This document shows, in pieces, positions 1-9,806 of a DNA stretch of 34,845 nt (positions are counted from its first letter, which is position 1; every line of letters starts with the position of its first letter). A program made the position numbers and the translations under genes. This DNA is from a virus: positions 1 to 34,845 of IMG/VR virus record IMGVR_UViG_3300033146_004147; one strand, 5' to 3'. The notes under the pieces were generated by a model that was not told the DNA's origin, did not search any database, and was given only the letters and a program-made list of their open reading frames with translations.

Positions 1-1422
1 CGCTAAAGGATATTGCTTTTGGCTCCCGTCATTACTTCCTATTTCGCAAGGAGGAAATTCTAAAGTTGCACCTAAAACATCAAGTCCTATATTAAGTAAA
101 CTTGCAGGTATATTTGGTGCTGTATATCCATACTTCTCTTTAAAGTGATATTCGTTTTGACCGCTCCAACTTACACCGCTTGTTATTGTTCCTGCAATGC
201 TATACGCTGTATCATTATTAACGTCATATACTGTGTTATTTATTCCCTCGCCTATGAATACTAATTTAGCTCCATTTGATAGTTCAACCATTGCTACCCA
301 ACCATCTACATCGGTAGTAAGGTTATCACCACTAACAATAGGTGTAACTCCGCTTTCTGCTACAAAATCAACTACGGTTAAGCCTGTCATTCCTGCTATT
401 GTGTTACTCCCTGCTATGAAGTGAAAGCAACTTGCATTAACAAAATTAACATTTTTAGGTACAACCCCTTTATACCAAGTGTCATAGCTTGCAACTGGTG
501 TGCCATCTATACCTATTGGTATTGCTACGTCAGGATTGGTATTATCTATTGCGAAACCTACGCTGTCAAGGTAGCAAGTTCTTTTTCTATGGTCTATTAC
601 GTGAAAGCCTGTTAAACTTCCGTATATGTCGGCTGTTATAGGTGTAGGGTACTTAGTTGTACTTTGGGATAAATTTCCAGCTCTATCCTCGCAATTATAT
701 ACTACTTCATCTCCCCCGTTAATTGTGTATGAGTAATTGAATAAAGTCATGTTAGCAGGGTAATCAACACTATTTGAATATTGTCTAGCAAAAAACACAG
801 CATTATAATAACTATCTCCTATCCAAGCTCTACTTTGTGTATGACTTTCAGCCACACCGTTAACTGTTATTGTGATAGGGTCTGGAATTAACCCCCCCCA
901 GTCAAATATAAATTCAACATATATATTATTAGGTATTGCGTTAAATGCTAAAAATCTTACATCTGTTCCGTTACTAACCGCTACGTTAATTGAATTGTCT
1001 GCTTTTCTATAAACATAAAAGCCCTGTTCTGTTCCTATACCTCCACAGCTAAATAAACCTTCATATACTGATGAATTAAACACCCCTTTAAACTCAAAAT
1101 GTATAGGTGTCTGTCCTTGCACCTTAACCCCCGTATCAATATAATTATCAGTACCATTAAACTCATAAGCTCTTGACTGTTGCACTTCTCTTGCATCTCC
1201 CTTGTTGAAAGTATCTAAGAGTTGGGTGTCTGATTTCTTTGTTAAGGCTTGTAGTAATCCCTCTTTTGGGAAGCAGAAAAGACTCTTAAGCCAACGTAAA
1301 CCTTTAGTTGTTAGATACAACAATCTATCACCTGTATTAGTTATCTGCTTTAAAATAAAGAAAGTATCTCTTCCTCTATCTAAATACTCATCTTTTACTC
1401 CGAAATATCTTTCAATACTCAT
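1..1422 (-). CDS. Tail fibre / receptor-binding protein with lectin-like domain (partial, C-terminus beyond left edge)
   Basis: An uninterrupted minus-strand frame of 474 codons runs from an ATG at 1422 to the window edge with no stop, so the C-terminus is missing. It starts 1 base after the stop of the upstream gene. The first ~80 residues (MSIERYFGVKDEYLDRGRDT...) look like a helical adaptor. From about residue 85 (YEFNGTDNYIDTGVKVQG) the sequence has the alternating aromatic/glycine pattern of a concanavalin A-like (LamG) beta-sandwich, as found in phage and Bacteroidetes carbohydrate-binding proteins. Its place directly after the muzzle block suggests a distal tail fibre that touches the host surface. 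Base composition is odd: hand-counted lines are about 37-43% G+C, against 20-32% in lines sampled from the muzzle gene, with codons such as GGG, GCG and AGC. This fits recent acquisition of a receptor-binding gene. The fold is inferred from pattern only. Confidence 0.7.
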   Translation of the reverse strand, partial: MSIERYFGVKDEYLDRGRDTFFILKQITNTGDRLLYLTTKGLRWLKSLFCFPKEGLLQALTKKSDTQLLDTFNKGDAREVQQSRAYEFNGTDNYIDTGVKVQGQTPIHFEFKGVFNSSVYEGLFSCGGIGTEQGFYVYRKADNSINVAVSNGTDVRFLAFNAIPNNIYVEFIFDWGGLIPDPITITVNGVAESHTQSRAWIGDSYYNAVFFARQYSNSVDYPANMTLFNYSYTINGGDEVVYNCEDRAGNLSQSTTKYPTPITADIYGSLTGFHVIDHRKRTCYLDSVGFAIDNTNPDVAIPIGIDGTPVASYDTWYKGVVPKNVNFVNASCFHFIAGSNTIAGMTGLTVVDFVAESGVTPIVSGDNLTTDVDGWVAMVELSNGAKLVFIGEGINNTVYDVNNDTAYSIAGTITSGVSWSGQNEYHFKEKYGYTAPNIPASLLNIGLDVLGATLEFPPCEIGSNDGSQKQYPLA

Positions 1423-1423
1423 A

Positions 1424-2092
1424 TTAAATTTCTTTAAATACTAATGTTTTTGGTGATACGGATTCACCTCCGTAATATAACTCAGCTAAATATCCTCCCA
1501 ATTTCTCTGATACAAAAGGAACAATAAAACGACCATGCATCTTATTGTTAGAATTAATAAGAAAAACAAAAGAATTTTCATCTCTATGTAATAAGAAAGT
1601 ATACCTCTTATAATAATCTAACACCTTTATTAAATCAATATGTCTTACTCCATCAATATAATAATAAGCATATATCTCTACACCATTCAATTTAGCAGTC
1701 CAACCAAAACGAAAACTATTTTCATGAATAGAATTCTCAAAGAATCCCCCTACTGTTGTACCAAATAATTTATTTATATGATATTCACTTGTTATGAGAT
1801 GCTTATCAAAAACAAAAGTTTTCTCTATTGTCTTATCCATATTTAATCTATATTTAGGTAAACATAACGGTATCTGTAATAATGGTCTATGAAACCATTT
1901 AAAAATCCTTTTAGTTTTTCTCGCACAATACATATTAGATATACTCTGTAAAAATAAATATATTACAAAACCGATTATAGTATAAACAATTATCATTCCA
2001 ATACTATCAAAACCAAACAATGCAGTAAAAGCTCCTAAAATTACAAGGATAACTAATTGAAAAATTCTATTCTTATATAAAAAATATAACAT
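1424..2092 (-). CDS. Membrane-anchored protein with a C-terminal domain shared with the 159-residue protein at 31716-32195
   Basis: Encodes 222 residues. The first ~55 residues hold two hydrophobic segments (around 10-28 and 31-50), so it is probably an inner-membrane protein with a short hairpin anchor. The rest is a soluble, beta-rich domain with features HINKLFG, NSFRFGW, LNGVEIYAYYYIDG and, near the end, YLAELYYGGESVSPKTLVF. The same landmarks in the same order (HMNRLFG, NSFSF, LNGEVYAQYVI, LRPLYG) occur in the 159-residue protein far to the right, so the two look like diverged paralogues. It lies between the muzzle and tail-fibre genes, 10 bases after the muzzle stop, and is probably co-transcribed with them. 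The function is unknown to me. A membrane anchor is unusual among virion genes and could mean a role in host-envelope alteration rather than a particle component. Confidence 0.75.
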   Translation of the reverse strand: MLYFLYKNRIFQLVILVILGAFTALFGFDSIGMIIVYTIIGFVIYLFLQSISNMYCARKTKRIFKWFHRPLLQIPLCLPKYRLNMDKTIEKTFVFDKHLITSEYHINKLFGTTVGGFFENSIHENSFRFGWTAKLNGVEIYAYYYIDGVRHIDLIKVLDYYKRYTFLLHRDENSFVFLINSNNKMHGRFIVPFVSEKLGGYLAELYYGGESVSPKTLVFKEI

Positions 2093-2102
2093 ATCTTAAA
2101 TT

Positions 2103-5100
2103 TTAATTTAAACTTTGCTCTACAGTAGAGACAACACTATGAATAAAAGTTTTATCTATACCATCATAATTAATTCTTACTTTAATATCTCGTCCTCTTA
2201 TCTCTCTCCAACCATCATCAGTTTTCTTTAACTGAACCTGTATATACATATGATCTTCGATATAATCAGAGTTACTCCTTGTTATATTAATTTTACTAAT
2301 TTTAAGTGTAAAACCAAACAACTGATTGTATATTTCATTGCCCTTAATAGTATCAACATTAAACCAGTTTACACCATCATAATAATTAATAGTGAGTAAT
2401 GGCATCATTATTCCTTCATCTGTTAACATACTTGTTATAGCTACTATCTGATATTGTGTACCATTAATAGCAAAAGTATCATTAATATCTACATGATGTA
2501 CTAAATAATCATTAGTATTAAGATATATCCCAAAATCAGTATTATGAGATAATCCTATCATCTTAACTTCAAATCTTCGAGTTTTAACATCTTGAACTAA
2601 ATCTAAATCATATTCATCACGAACTCTATTCCCTGAAGAATCAAAAGTATCATTAAGATCTCTTTTAATATCTACATCATAAGAAATAGTTACAGGAATA
2701 CGTTCATTAGTTATAAGCATTAAATTCTCTAAAACCTTTTGAAATTGCTGTTCCTGATTAATAACAAACTCAAAACTAAAATTATGCTGTTCATCATAGA
2801 AGAAACAGAAATTAACATTATCTGAATCATGTACATGAATCCTATTTTGATTCTCTACAAGATTCATAGAATAAGTCTTATCTTCTAAAGAAAAAACAAA
2901 ATTAGGATTAAAAGATATTGGTGATACCCACTTAGCTATCCTCTCATTATAATATATACTCGATTGATAATATATAGTTATAGGAGATTTAGATGTAGGT
3001 ATCGGCTCACAATCAATAAATGTAATATTAATAACCTCATCATCAAGACTATTATTCACTTCTTCATTTTCTCTGTCACAACCGAAACCCTGATATGTAA
3101 CATCACAAATATCAATGTATTCCTCGTTATCGTTATTAGGTACAATATCTACATTTTTAATATCACAAGCAGTAATAATATCTTTAACATCCTCATAAAT
3201 ATAAAAAGTAAATATTATATCTCCTGTTAATATATCATAATTAGCCTTTACGTTATAATTAATATATCTATCTCCATTTTCATAAACATCTCTGTAATAT
3301 TCTAATTTAGATTTAAATTCACGTAAAAATGTTTCAACTTTAAATGAAGAAATATCTGTAGGAACAGAACTACCATGAATATTCATTATAGCAAGATTAT
3401 TATGGTCATAGAAATATATACCGGTCTTTGTTTCTTTACAACTATCAGGATGTATTGTACCATTACTCTCAGATAATATAGTAAGTTCTTTACCAAGTAT
3501 ATTTACATTCTCTATATAAACACCACCATCAGCATCAGAAACCTGAGTCTTTTCTCCTAAAGGAATATAAGCTACACCATTCTCAAATATAGCAAACACA
3601 TTATTATTAAAAGATATTATCTTAGATATATAACCGTATTTAGTATCATAATCCTTGTAATTTAAACCAAACAACTCTCTGTAACCATTTTTCAATTCAC
3701 CTTTTACTGCTACATCAGTTATCTCTACTCTTGTATAAAAAGCACGTAAAAGTTTCTCTGCATCTTTAAAAGATGAATTTGAAAGGATACCTTTAAAATA
3801 AGAATAACCTTTATTATAACCTTTGGATTCTATTTGACTACTTCCAAAAACAGAAGGTATATAAGAGTCAATTTTGTTCGAAGAAGAAAGGAATGTCCTA
3901 TCTTTTTGATATTTTGTTTTTTCTTGTGGCGATTTGTATTCTGTAGAACGTAATGCAAGATTATAATTAGACTCATGAATAAGTTCTATCCATAAACCTT
4001 TCTTTATTATTCTTGCACGTTTTATCGCCATAAATTCATTATCTTCAATCCAACTATTAGCTGCAGGATCTTCTTTATTAAACTCTTTATCCTCAAAATC
4101 AGTAGAACCAACACCAGCAGTATATTTCCATATATCAGCATAAGAGTCAAAACTTTGAGAATCATTATTAGACAAGATATTATAATAAGATTTTGAAAGG
4201 AAGCAATCACCACCAAAAAGCAAAAGGTCTTGATCAATAACAATATCTGTAGGTACAGTATAATTACTATCGTTAGGTACTCTTAAATTTCTTTTACTTA
4301 AAGAAGCTCCAGGATTATATACTTCTCCATCATATAAGTTTATAGTTTCTGTTATTGGATAATACGCTCCTTCATTATAGTTACTACTATACAACACTTG
4401 CCAATCGGAATTTTTAATAACGCCATTCTCTTTACGATAAACTCTTGTTAAAAATCCATAAGGTTTATTATTTTGAGAATAATTAGAACTAACAATATGA
4501 GACACTCTGCCTATACCATCATCTATGTCTTCTGTTATACCAATAAAAGATATAGTGTTAAAATTAATATTTGTTTGATCAAGTTTACAGGCAAAACTAT
4601 TAGGAGCTCCCACATCTACACCTTCAGAAACATATATTGATTCTGTATTTAATGATATAACATTGTCTTGACTTAATTCAATATTAGATGAACCAAATAT
4701 CTTAACGAAAGCACCATTAGAACTATCTGTAATATCAAACGAATCATTAATATTTATAGTATTAGGAAAACTAAATTCATTAGCAAGTTTATTTACCATA
4801 TAAAATTTATTCTTACCTTGAAAATCAGCAGCATAATGTTCAGCATCAACAATAAGATCTCCTGAAATAAAACCAAATCTATTTTTTATATCATTCTGTT
4901 TAATTAAAAGATTCCTGATAGAGACTCCATTATCTTTCCCTGCACCTTCAATATCTACATAACCTAAAACATCAAGAGACGTAAATGTTCCACCATTAGG
5001 AACATATTTTTGTATCAAACCGAATGGTGCTATATGATATTTAACTAACTGTTTATTTGTTCCTCCAGGAGATATTAATTCAAGAGATTGAATACCTGAA

Positions 5101-8100
5101 GTGTTTAATGCATTAATATAAGCAGTATCAGTATCAGGTTGTGTAGTCTCAGGTACTCCTGATGAATTATAATTAATTACAGCTCCTGAGCCAATAGGTG
5201 CTTTAAACACAGGAACAGTATATCCTTCAACCAAAACATCTTTTATTCTTTCTTTCTTATATATAGTGTAACCATTAGCTATAGATTTAACTACAGGAGT
5301 ATTAAGAAAATCTTTCATCCCTTCAATAACTAATACAGTATGATTAAAATATTGAGAATTACCTGTGGTTAAATCATCATACATCTTAGTTCTATATACC
5401 CCATAAGGATTTTCTCCTGTAACATTATTAAATCCATTAATACTTACATTGTCACTATAAGAAATATTTCCTGGAATATTATCTAAGCCTCTCGGATTAA
5501 ATATAGGTGTCTCTCCTCCCTTAATCTGACTAAGAGAAAATCCTAATTGATAAGTCTCTCCTTTCCAGTAGGCAATAAAATCTGTAGCATTTTTAGAGTT
5601 TTTATAAAAATCAGTTGAAGTCTTTACATTAACTTCTTTTATTGTTAACATATCAGAAGCTAATCTTTTAATTTCACCATACATAGATATATCACTAAGA
5701 GTAATGTTAGATAATAATAATCTTTTCTTACCTTGAGCTATACTATGAACAGAATCATGATGATTGTAAGATAAAGCTATATCGTTATATTTTGCATCTT
5801 TTAATTCCTCAAATCCAGTATGTATAATAACAAGTTTATTAGATAAAGGAATATCGTATTTTTTATTAATCTTATAATATTTCTGAGCAGTATTTAACTC
5901 ACCTGCGTTATAAACGAAACTAACCTCAATATGCTTATAAGCCATATCAAAACTACTTAATATAAGTTTTACTGAAGCATTAGTATTGACTCCTGCATTT
6001 TCTCCTACATTATCTGCTTCTTCATCTTCTATATTAAATACAGAAATAGGCAATGTATGATTAATTATATCTGTGACATTACCATCAGAATCAACATACC
6101 TAAAATAATAAGTATAGCTTCCTCCATGTAATTGACCTCCTGCCTGTAGATCATCGAACTCAACATTTAAAACTCTTTTCTTTCGTCTTATAAGTTCTGT
6201 AAAATGAATATTTTTATTTTGATAAACATTATCATCATTAAACCCATACTGCTGAGGAATGAAACATCTTTTATTAGAAGGATCGAAACTGAATCGTGAA
6301 TTTATAAGTTTAACTTTAGATTTCTTATCATTAATAATAAGATTAACAGTATTATCATAAGATGCTTCTATCTCTAATTCATAGTTAATATCATTATCTT
6401 TAGTAAAGATATTACTTCTAAAAGGATAATTAGAATTTTGACTATCAATAAAATAAGCATCATCAAGAGACATATCTCCATTAAAATTAAATAAAGGACA
6501 ATATTTATCTTTAAGATGTGAATATTTCTCTTCATTACAATAGTAATATCCTAAAACATTAAATACAGAATTTTCTAAAACATTATCAGTATCACAAATT
6601 ACATTAATATCTAAAGATGTTACATCCGTTTGAATACCTTTAAATAACATCACATAAGTTTCATTAACTGGCCCATTAATATAAACTCTTTCCATAGAAC
6701 CAGTATATAAATATATTGAAGATAACAATATCTTAACTTCATCAGTAATTACACCTCCATTATATTCATAATTAAAAACTAATAACATATTTCTTGTATC
6801 ATTATCACAAGAGCATTCATCTATATTATTTACCGTTAATGTAAATGAAGATCCTTCTGCTGTACAAGACCATATAAGTAACCCATTTTTATTATCACTT
6901 AAATCACCTAATTGAGTTATCTGAGATGGATTATAATACTTAGGTAACACATGACTACTTAGCCATAAAAAATATTCTGAAGTTTTAGCTTCTATACCAT
7001 TATTTGTACTAGGATTAAGATATTTATTATTTACATGAAAATTATTAAATATTTCACTTAGTATAGGTGATTGAGATAAATATGTCCTCATTAAATTATA
7101 ATGATTATTAATTGTACCTAAACTATAATTATAATCTCCACCATCAACCATAAATGTATGAACATAAGGTCTTACTGTTGGATGATAATATGAATCCCAA
7201 AGCATATTATCTGTATAACCAATAAATGAAGTACCATCATAAAATGACATATCATTACTATCAAATTTTTTAAAGAATGTATCAAATATATAAGCTATAG
7301 ATCGTCTATAACCATTATCTGTATTCATTGAATCAATATGATTACTATTATAAAAGTCATTGTAATAACATACAATAAAATCATCTCCAATATTATAAGG
7401 ATCTAATTTTATTATTACAAAACCATCAGTAGTATCACCGTATAACTCATGATTCGAATGAGGAATAAGTCCATGACTATCAATAAAAGGAGAAGATCTT
7501 CGAACAAGTCCTTCTAATTTATTATTATTAAATTCTTCTGGACCATCAATAAACCTTCTAATATGCATAGACAATACTTTATCAAGACCACCTTCATCTA
7601 TTATATTTGTAGTTGTAGGATTTGCATAAACATTATTAGAATCGTATTCATTAAGTTTATTAATAGACTCATTATTATAATCAAAAGGTTCATCACTATT
7701 ATAATTACGCTCTTCTGTAAATAATGGATTAAAAGCAATAAATGGTCTTGGATAATTTAAGTTTCCGTAAAAAGAACATGAAGCATTATTAATCATAGTG
7801 TTTCTTAATCTTTGTCTTGCAAAAATTAATCTTGATTTAGTAGCTGTTGGGTCGGGCTGTATCCCTGTTACTGTATCTAATTGATTTAATACATTAATAT
7901 AATTATTTAATCTATCAAGATAATCAGTATTACTACCAGACCAAGAATCAGGAGCTAAACTATACAAACCTGTAGAAGTATCTAAACGAATACCTTTAAT
8001 AATACCAGCATGCGATCTATCACAACAATCACATCCACCTTTAATATGAGAACTATTTCCTAACACAAAAAATAAATCTTTTTTAATATCACTATCAACT

Positions 8101-9071
8101 TTAACAATAAAAATGAATTTTCGTTCTACTGCTCCATTAGTATTATTTAACCAATGTTTATCAGAACCCTCATTATCGTTAGAAGAATCAAAACAATCGA
8201 AATTACCACCATAATCACATGATTCATAATAAATACTACCACATAAAAAATCTCTAAGGTTTCTTCCACTATAATTAGATTTTTTAGGAGAACCTGACGA
8301 GTCTCTTTTAATTAAAAAATACATATTATAAGATGACGAGTATTCTATAGTAAAATCAGGAGCTATATTTAGTTTTTCATGATCATTACAAACATCAACT
8401 CTAACAATATCTATTAATATATGATTCATAACTTCGTTAGTAATATTATTATAACTACCATCCCAAACATCAAATTGAATATACGAATGAGTTATAGGTC
8501 CATAATGATTAGATCCTGAATGTGTTTCATTATGATCACACCAATTACTATTAGGTGTATTACCAACATTATTTGCAGCTTCATCATTCCATGCAATCTT
8601 AGGATATTCAAACATATAAGGAGTAACTTCAAAACTATATACCCTTTGTAATTCGTCACTATTAATAACATTAAGAGATGTTAATCCTGTTATAGCATCT
8701 TGATTACTATAAACAACTCCTGACACAAAATCAGAAGGATTAAATTCTATCTTATCGGGAAATAAAGCTGACCATTCAGGTGATGGATATGTACCTATCT
8801 CTGTATATTCATAAGCACCATCAGTACCATATTTATTTGAAACAATATAAGCTATACCATTAAAAACCTTTATCGCTTTAGGAAAATAACCTTCGGGCAA
8901 AAAAGCTATAAGTTCATTACCTTTCATATTCTGTAACTCAAAAGAATCACCACCTTTAGGAACTATTACTGCATTAGTAGCATCAGTAATAGTAGTAATG
9001 TTATCCACATCTTTAGCCATATCCATAGATAAGCCACCGTTAAAACTATTTACGTAATTCTTCTTTGGCAT
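2103..9071 (-). CDS. Tail muzzle / tail stabilisation protein (P22 gp10-like), giant
   Basis: Encodes 2322 residues, the largest gene here. The N-terminus (NSFNGGLSMDMAKDVDNITT, then a run mentioning ITDATNAVIVPKGG) matches the opening typical of tail stabilisation/muzzle proteins of crAss-like phages and P22-like podoviruses, in which beta-propeller proteins close the distal end of the short tail. A later segment around residues 1640-1850 (RAFYTRVEITDV, GYRELFGLNYKDY, FAIFENGVAYIPLGEK) has the propeller-blade style seen in these families. Two Cys clusters occur (GGCDCCDRSHAG near 345 and ECSCDND near 750). The start codon overlaps the end of the small IHF-like gene by 26 bases, as in a tightly coupled tail operon. 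It seems longer than typical muzzle proteins, so extra inserted domains in the first half are likely. The family call is confident; the domain borders are inference. Confidence 0.82.
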   Translation of the reverse strand: MPKKNYVNSFNGGLSMDMAKDVDNITTITDATNAVIVPKGGDSFELQNMKGNELIAFLPEGYFPKAIKVFNGIAYIVSNKYGTDGAYEYTEIGTYPSPEWSALFPDKIEFNPSDFVSGVVYSNQDAITGLTSLNVINSDELQRVYSFEVTPYMFEYPKIAWNDEAANNVGNTPNSNWCDHNETHSGSNHYGPITHSYIQFDVWDGSYNNITNEVMNHILIDIVRVDVCNDHEKLNIAPDFTIEYSSSYNMYFLIKRDSSGSPKKSNYSGRNLRDFLCGSIYYESCDYGGNFDCFDSSNDNEGSDKHWLNNTNGAVERKFIFIVKVDSDIKKDLFFVLGNSSHIKGGCDCCDRSHAGIIKGIRLDTSTGLYSLAPDSWSGSNTDYLDRLNNYINVLNQLDTVTGIQPDPTATKSRLIFARQRLRNTMINNASCSFYGNLNYPRPFIAFNPLFTEERNYNSDEPFDYNNESINKLNEYDSNNVYANPTTTNIIDEGGLDKVLSMHIRRFIDGPEEFNNNKLEGLVRRSSPFIDSHGLIPHSNHELYGDTTDGFVIIKLDPYNIGDDFIVCYYNDFYNSNHIDSMNTDNGYRRSIAYIFDTFFKKFDSNDMSFYDGTSFIGYTDNMLWDSYYHPTVRPYVHTFMVDGGDYNYSLGTINNHYNLMRTYLSQSPILSEIFNNFHVNNKYLNPSTNNGIEAKTSEYFLWLSSHVLPKYYNPSQITQLGDLSDNKNGLLIWSCTAEGSSFTLTVNNIDECSCDNDTRNMLLVFNYEYNGGVITDEVKILLSSIYLYTGSMERVYINGPVNETYVMLFKGIQTDVTSLDINVICDTDNVLENSVFNVLGYYYCNEEKYSHLKDKYCPLFNFNGDMSLDDAYFIDSQNSNYPFRSNIFTKDNDINYELEIEASYDNTVNLIINDKKSKVKLINSRFSFDPSNKRCFIPQQYGFNDDNVYQNKNIHFTELIRRKKRVLNVEFDDLQAGGQLHGGSYTYYFRYVDSDGNVTDIINHTLPISVFNIEDEEADNVGENAGVNTNASVKLILSSFDMAYKHIEVSFVYNAGELNTAQKYYKINKKYDIPLSNKLVIIHTGFEELKDAKYNDIALSYNHHDSVHSIAQGKKRLLLSNITLSDISMYGEIKRLASDMLTIKEVNVKTSTDFYKNSKNATDFIAYWKGETYQLGFSLSQIKGGETPIFNPRGLDNIPGNISYSDNVSINGFNNVTGENPYGVYRTKMYDDLTTGNSQYFNHTVLVIEGMKDFLNTPVVKSIANGYTIYKKERIKDVLVEGYTVPVFKAPIGSGAVINYNSSGVPETTQPDTDTAYINALNTSGIQSLELISPGGTNKQLVKYHIAPFGLIQKYVPNGGTFTSLDVLGYVDIEGAGKDNGVSIRNLLIKQNDIKNRFGFISGDLIVDAEHYAADFQGKNKFYMVNKLANEFSFPNTININDSFDITDSSNGAFVKIFGSSNIELSQDNVISLNTESIYVSEGVDVGAPNSFACKLDQTNINFNTISFIGITEDIDDGIGRVSHIVSSNYSQNNKPYGFLTRVYRKENGVIKNSDWQVLYSSNYNEGAYYPITETINLYDGEVYNPGASLSKRNLRVPNDSNYTVPTDIVIDQDLLLFGGDCFLSKSYYNILSNNDSQSFDSYADIWKYTAGVGSTDFEDKEFNKEDPAANSWIEDNEFMAIKRARIIKKGLWIELIHESNYNLALRSTEYKSPQEKTKYQKDRTFLSSSNKIDSYIPSVFGSSQIESKGYNKGYSYFKGILSNSSFKDAEKLLRAFYTRVEITDVAVKGELKNGYRELFGLNYKDYDTKYGYISKIISFNNNVFAIFENGVAYIPLGEKTQVSDADGGVYIENVNILGKELTILSESNGTIHPDSCKETKTGIYFYDHNNLAIMNIHGSSVPTDISSFKVETFLREFKSKLEYYRDVYENGDRYINYNVKANYDILTGDIIFTFYIYEDVKDIITACDIKNVDIVPNNDNEEYIDICDVTYQGFGCDRENEEVNNSLDDEVINITFIDCEPIPTSKSPITIYYQSSIYYNERIAKWVSPISFNPNFVFSLEDKTYSMNLVENQNRIHVHDSDNVNFCFFYDEQHNFSFEFVINQEQQFQKVLENLMLITNERIPVTISYDVDIKRDLNDTFDSSGNRVRDEYDLDLVQDVKTRRFEVKMIGLSHNTDFGIYLNTNDYLVHHVDINDTFAINGTQYQIVAITSMLTDEGIMMPLLTINYYDGVNWFNVDTIKGNEIYNQLFGFTLKISKINITRSNSDYIEDHMYIQVQLKKTDDGWREIRGRDIKVRINYDGIDKTFIHSVVSTVEQSLN

Positions 9072-9357
9072 TTTGTTTTCTTTCTTTAAATCGTTGTACT
9101 CTTATTCTGTTTAACATTTTAAGCTTAGATACTTTTAATTTCTTAATATAATTACTAAAAGATACATCCTCACAAAAAAATACTCCGTCATATTCATCTT
9201 TAGTATGCCCATTAAGTAAAACTTCATTTCCATTATTTAAATGATGAATAGTTTTTCTTATCCCAAAATCAACTAACTCTTTTATAGAAGCTCTTGTAAA
9301 CTCAGGATACTTATCATTCAACCTCTCGATAATATCTTTTTTATATACTACACCCAT
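9046..9357 (-). CDS. IHF/HU-like small DNA-binding-fold protein of the tail module
   Basis: Encodes 103 residues. The N-terminal half (YKKDIIERLNDKYPEFTRAS then IKELVDFGIRKTIHHLNNGN and EVLLNGH) follows the HU/IHF pattern of helix-turn-helix followed by the start of the beta saddle, including the glycine/asparagine turn before the strand. The C-terminal 45 residues are highly basic (KKLKVSKLKMLNRIRVQRFK), unlike a standard HU arm. crAss-like phages carry pairs of IHF-like genes next to the tail tube and tail stabilisation genes. The position here, immediately before the muzzle gene and overlapping it by 26 bases, fits that arrangement. It may be a structural collar component that reuses the fold, or may bind DNA; the sequence alone does not decide. 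Confidence 0.68.
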   Translation of the reverse strand: MGVVYKKDIIERLNDKYPEFTRASIKELVDFGIRKTIHHLNNGNEVLLNGHTKDEYDGVFFCEDVSFSNYIKKLKVSKLKMLNRIRVQRFKERKQNAKEELRK

Positions 9358-9806
9358 TACTTAAAATAATCTTTCACAACTTGCGTATAAGCTTTACCAC
9401 TACCTTTTAATTTTAAAAGTTTAGACCTTATCTTTTTAGAAGGTATAACAAGAAATAATTTATTATCTTTAATATACTCTCCTGTATTTAAATAAATATA
9501 CAACATCTTTCCATTTGCTGTAAGTCTTTCGTATATATCATCATAAGGATTAATATATACATCTTTTTCTTTAAGGTAAAAATTAACTCCTTTATTAAGA
9601 ACAACTACGTTACCATCAGAAACATCTTCTAAAATCATATTAATATAATCTCTAAATATCCTTCTATGTAATAATTCTTTTTTAGAGAAACTATAATACA
9701 ACCTAAAATTAGGAGTATATCCATTTCTGTATCTTAAAAAATCTTGCCCTTTAATAAATATATCAGTAGCATACTTCCAATATCTTGAACTATACTTCCA
9801 ATTCAT
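9357..9806 (-). CDS. Probable second IHF-like tail-module protein
   Basis: Encodes 149 residues. It is coupled at both ends by overlapping stop/start codons: its ATG overlaps the stop of the 245-residue gene and its stop overlaps the ATG of the next small gene. The basic, aromatic-rich N-terminus (MNWKYSSRYWKYATDIF) is followed by a segment RRIFRDYINMILEDVSDGNV then VVLNKGVNFYL. That resembles the HU/IHF helix followed by the turn and first strand of the saddle (compare LNNGNEVLLNGH in the adjacent gene). crAss-like phages usually have two such genes side by side, which is the main support. The C-terminus is basic (KKIRSKLLKLKGSGKAYTQV). The similarity is weak, so it may instead be a short tail-hub or ring protein. 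Confidence 0.5.
   Translation of the reverse strand: MNWKYSSRYWKYATDIFIKGQDFLRYRNGYTPNFRLYYSFSKKELLHRRIFRDYINMILEDVSDGNVVVLNKGVNFYLKEKDVYINPYDDIYERLTANGKMLYIYLNTGEYIKDNKLFLVIPSKKIRSKLLKLKGSGKAYTQVVKDYFK

Noticed and set aside
197-1444. Short plus-strand frames opposite the left-edge tail fibre
   Set aside because: The minus-strand frame is open for the whole 1422 bases with protein-like content; the plus-strand frames are fragments in its shadow.
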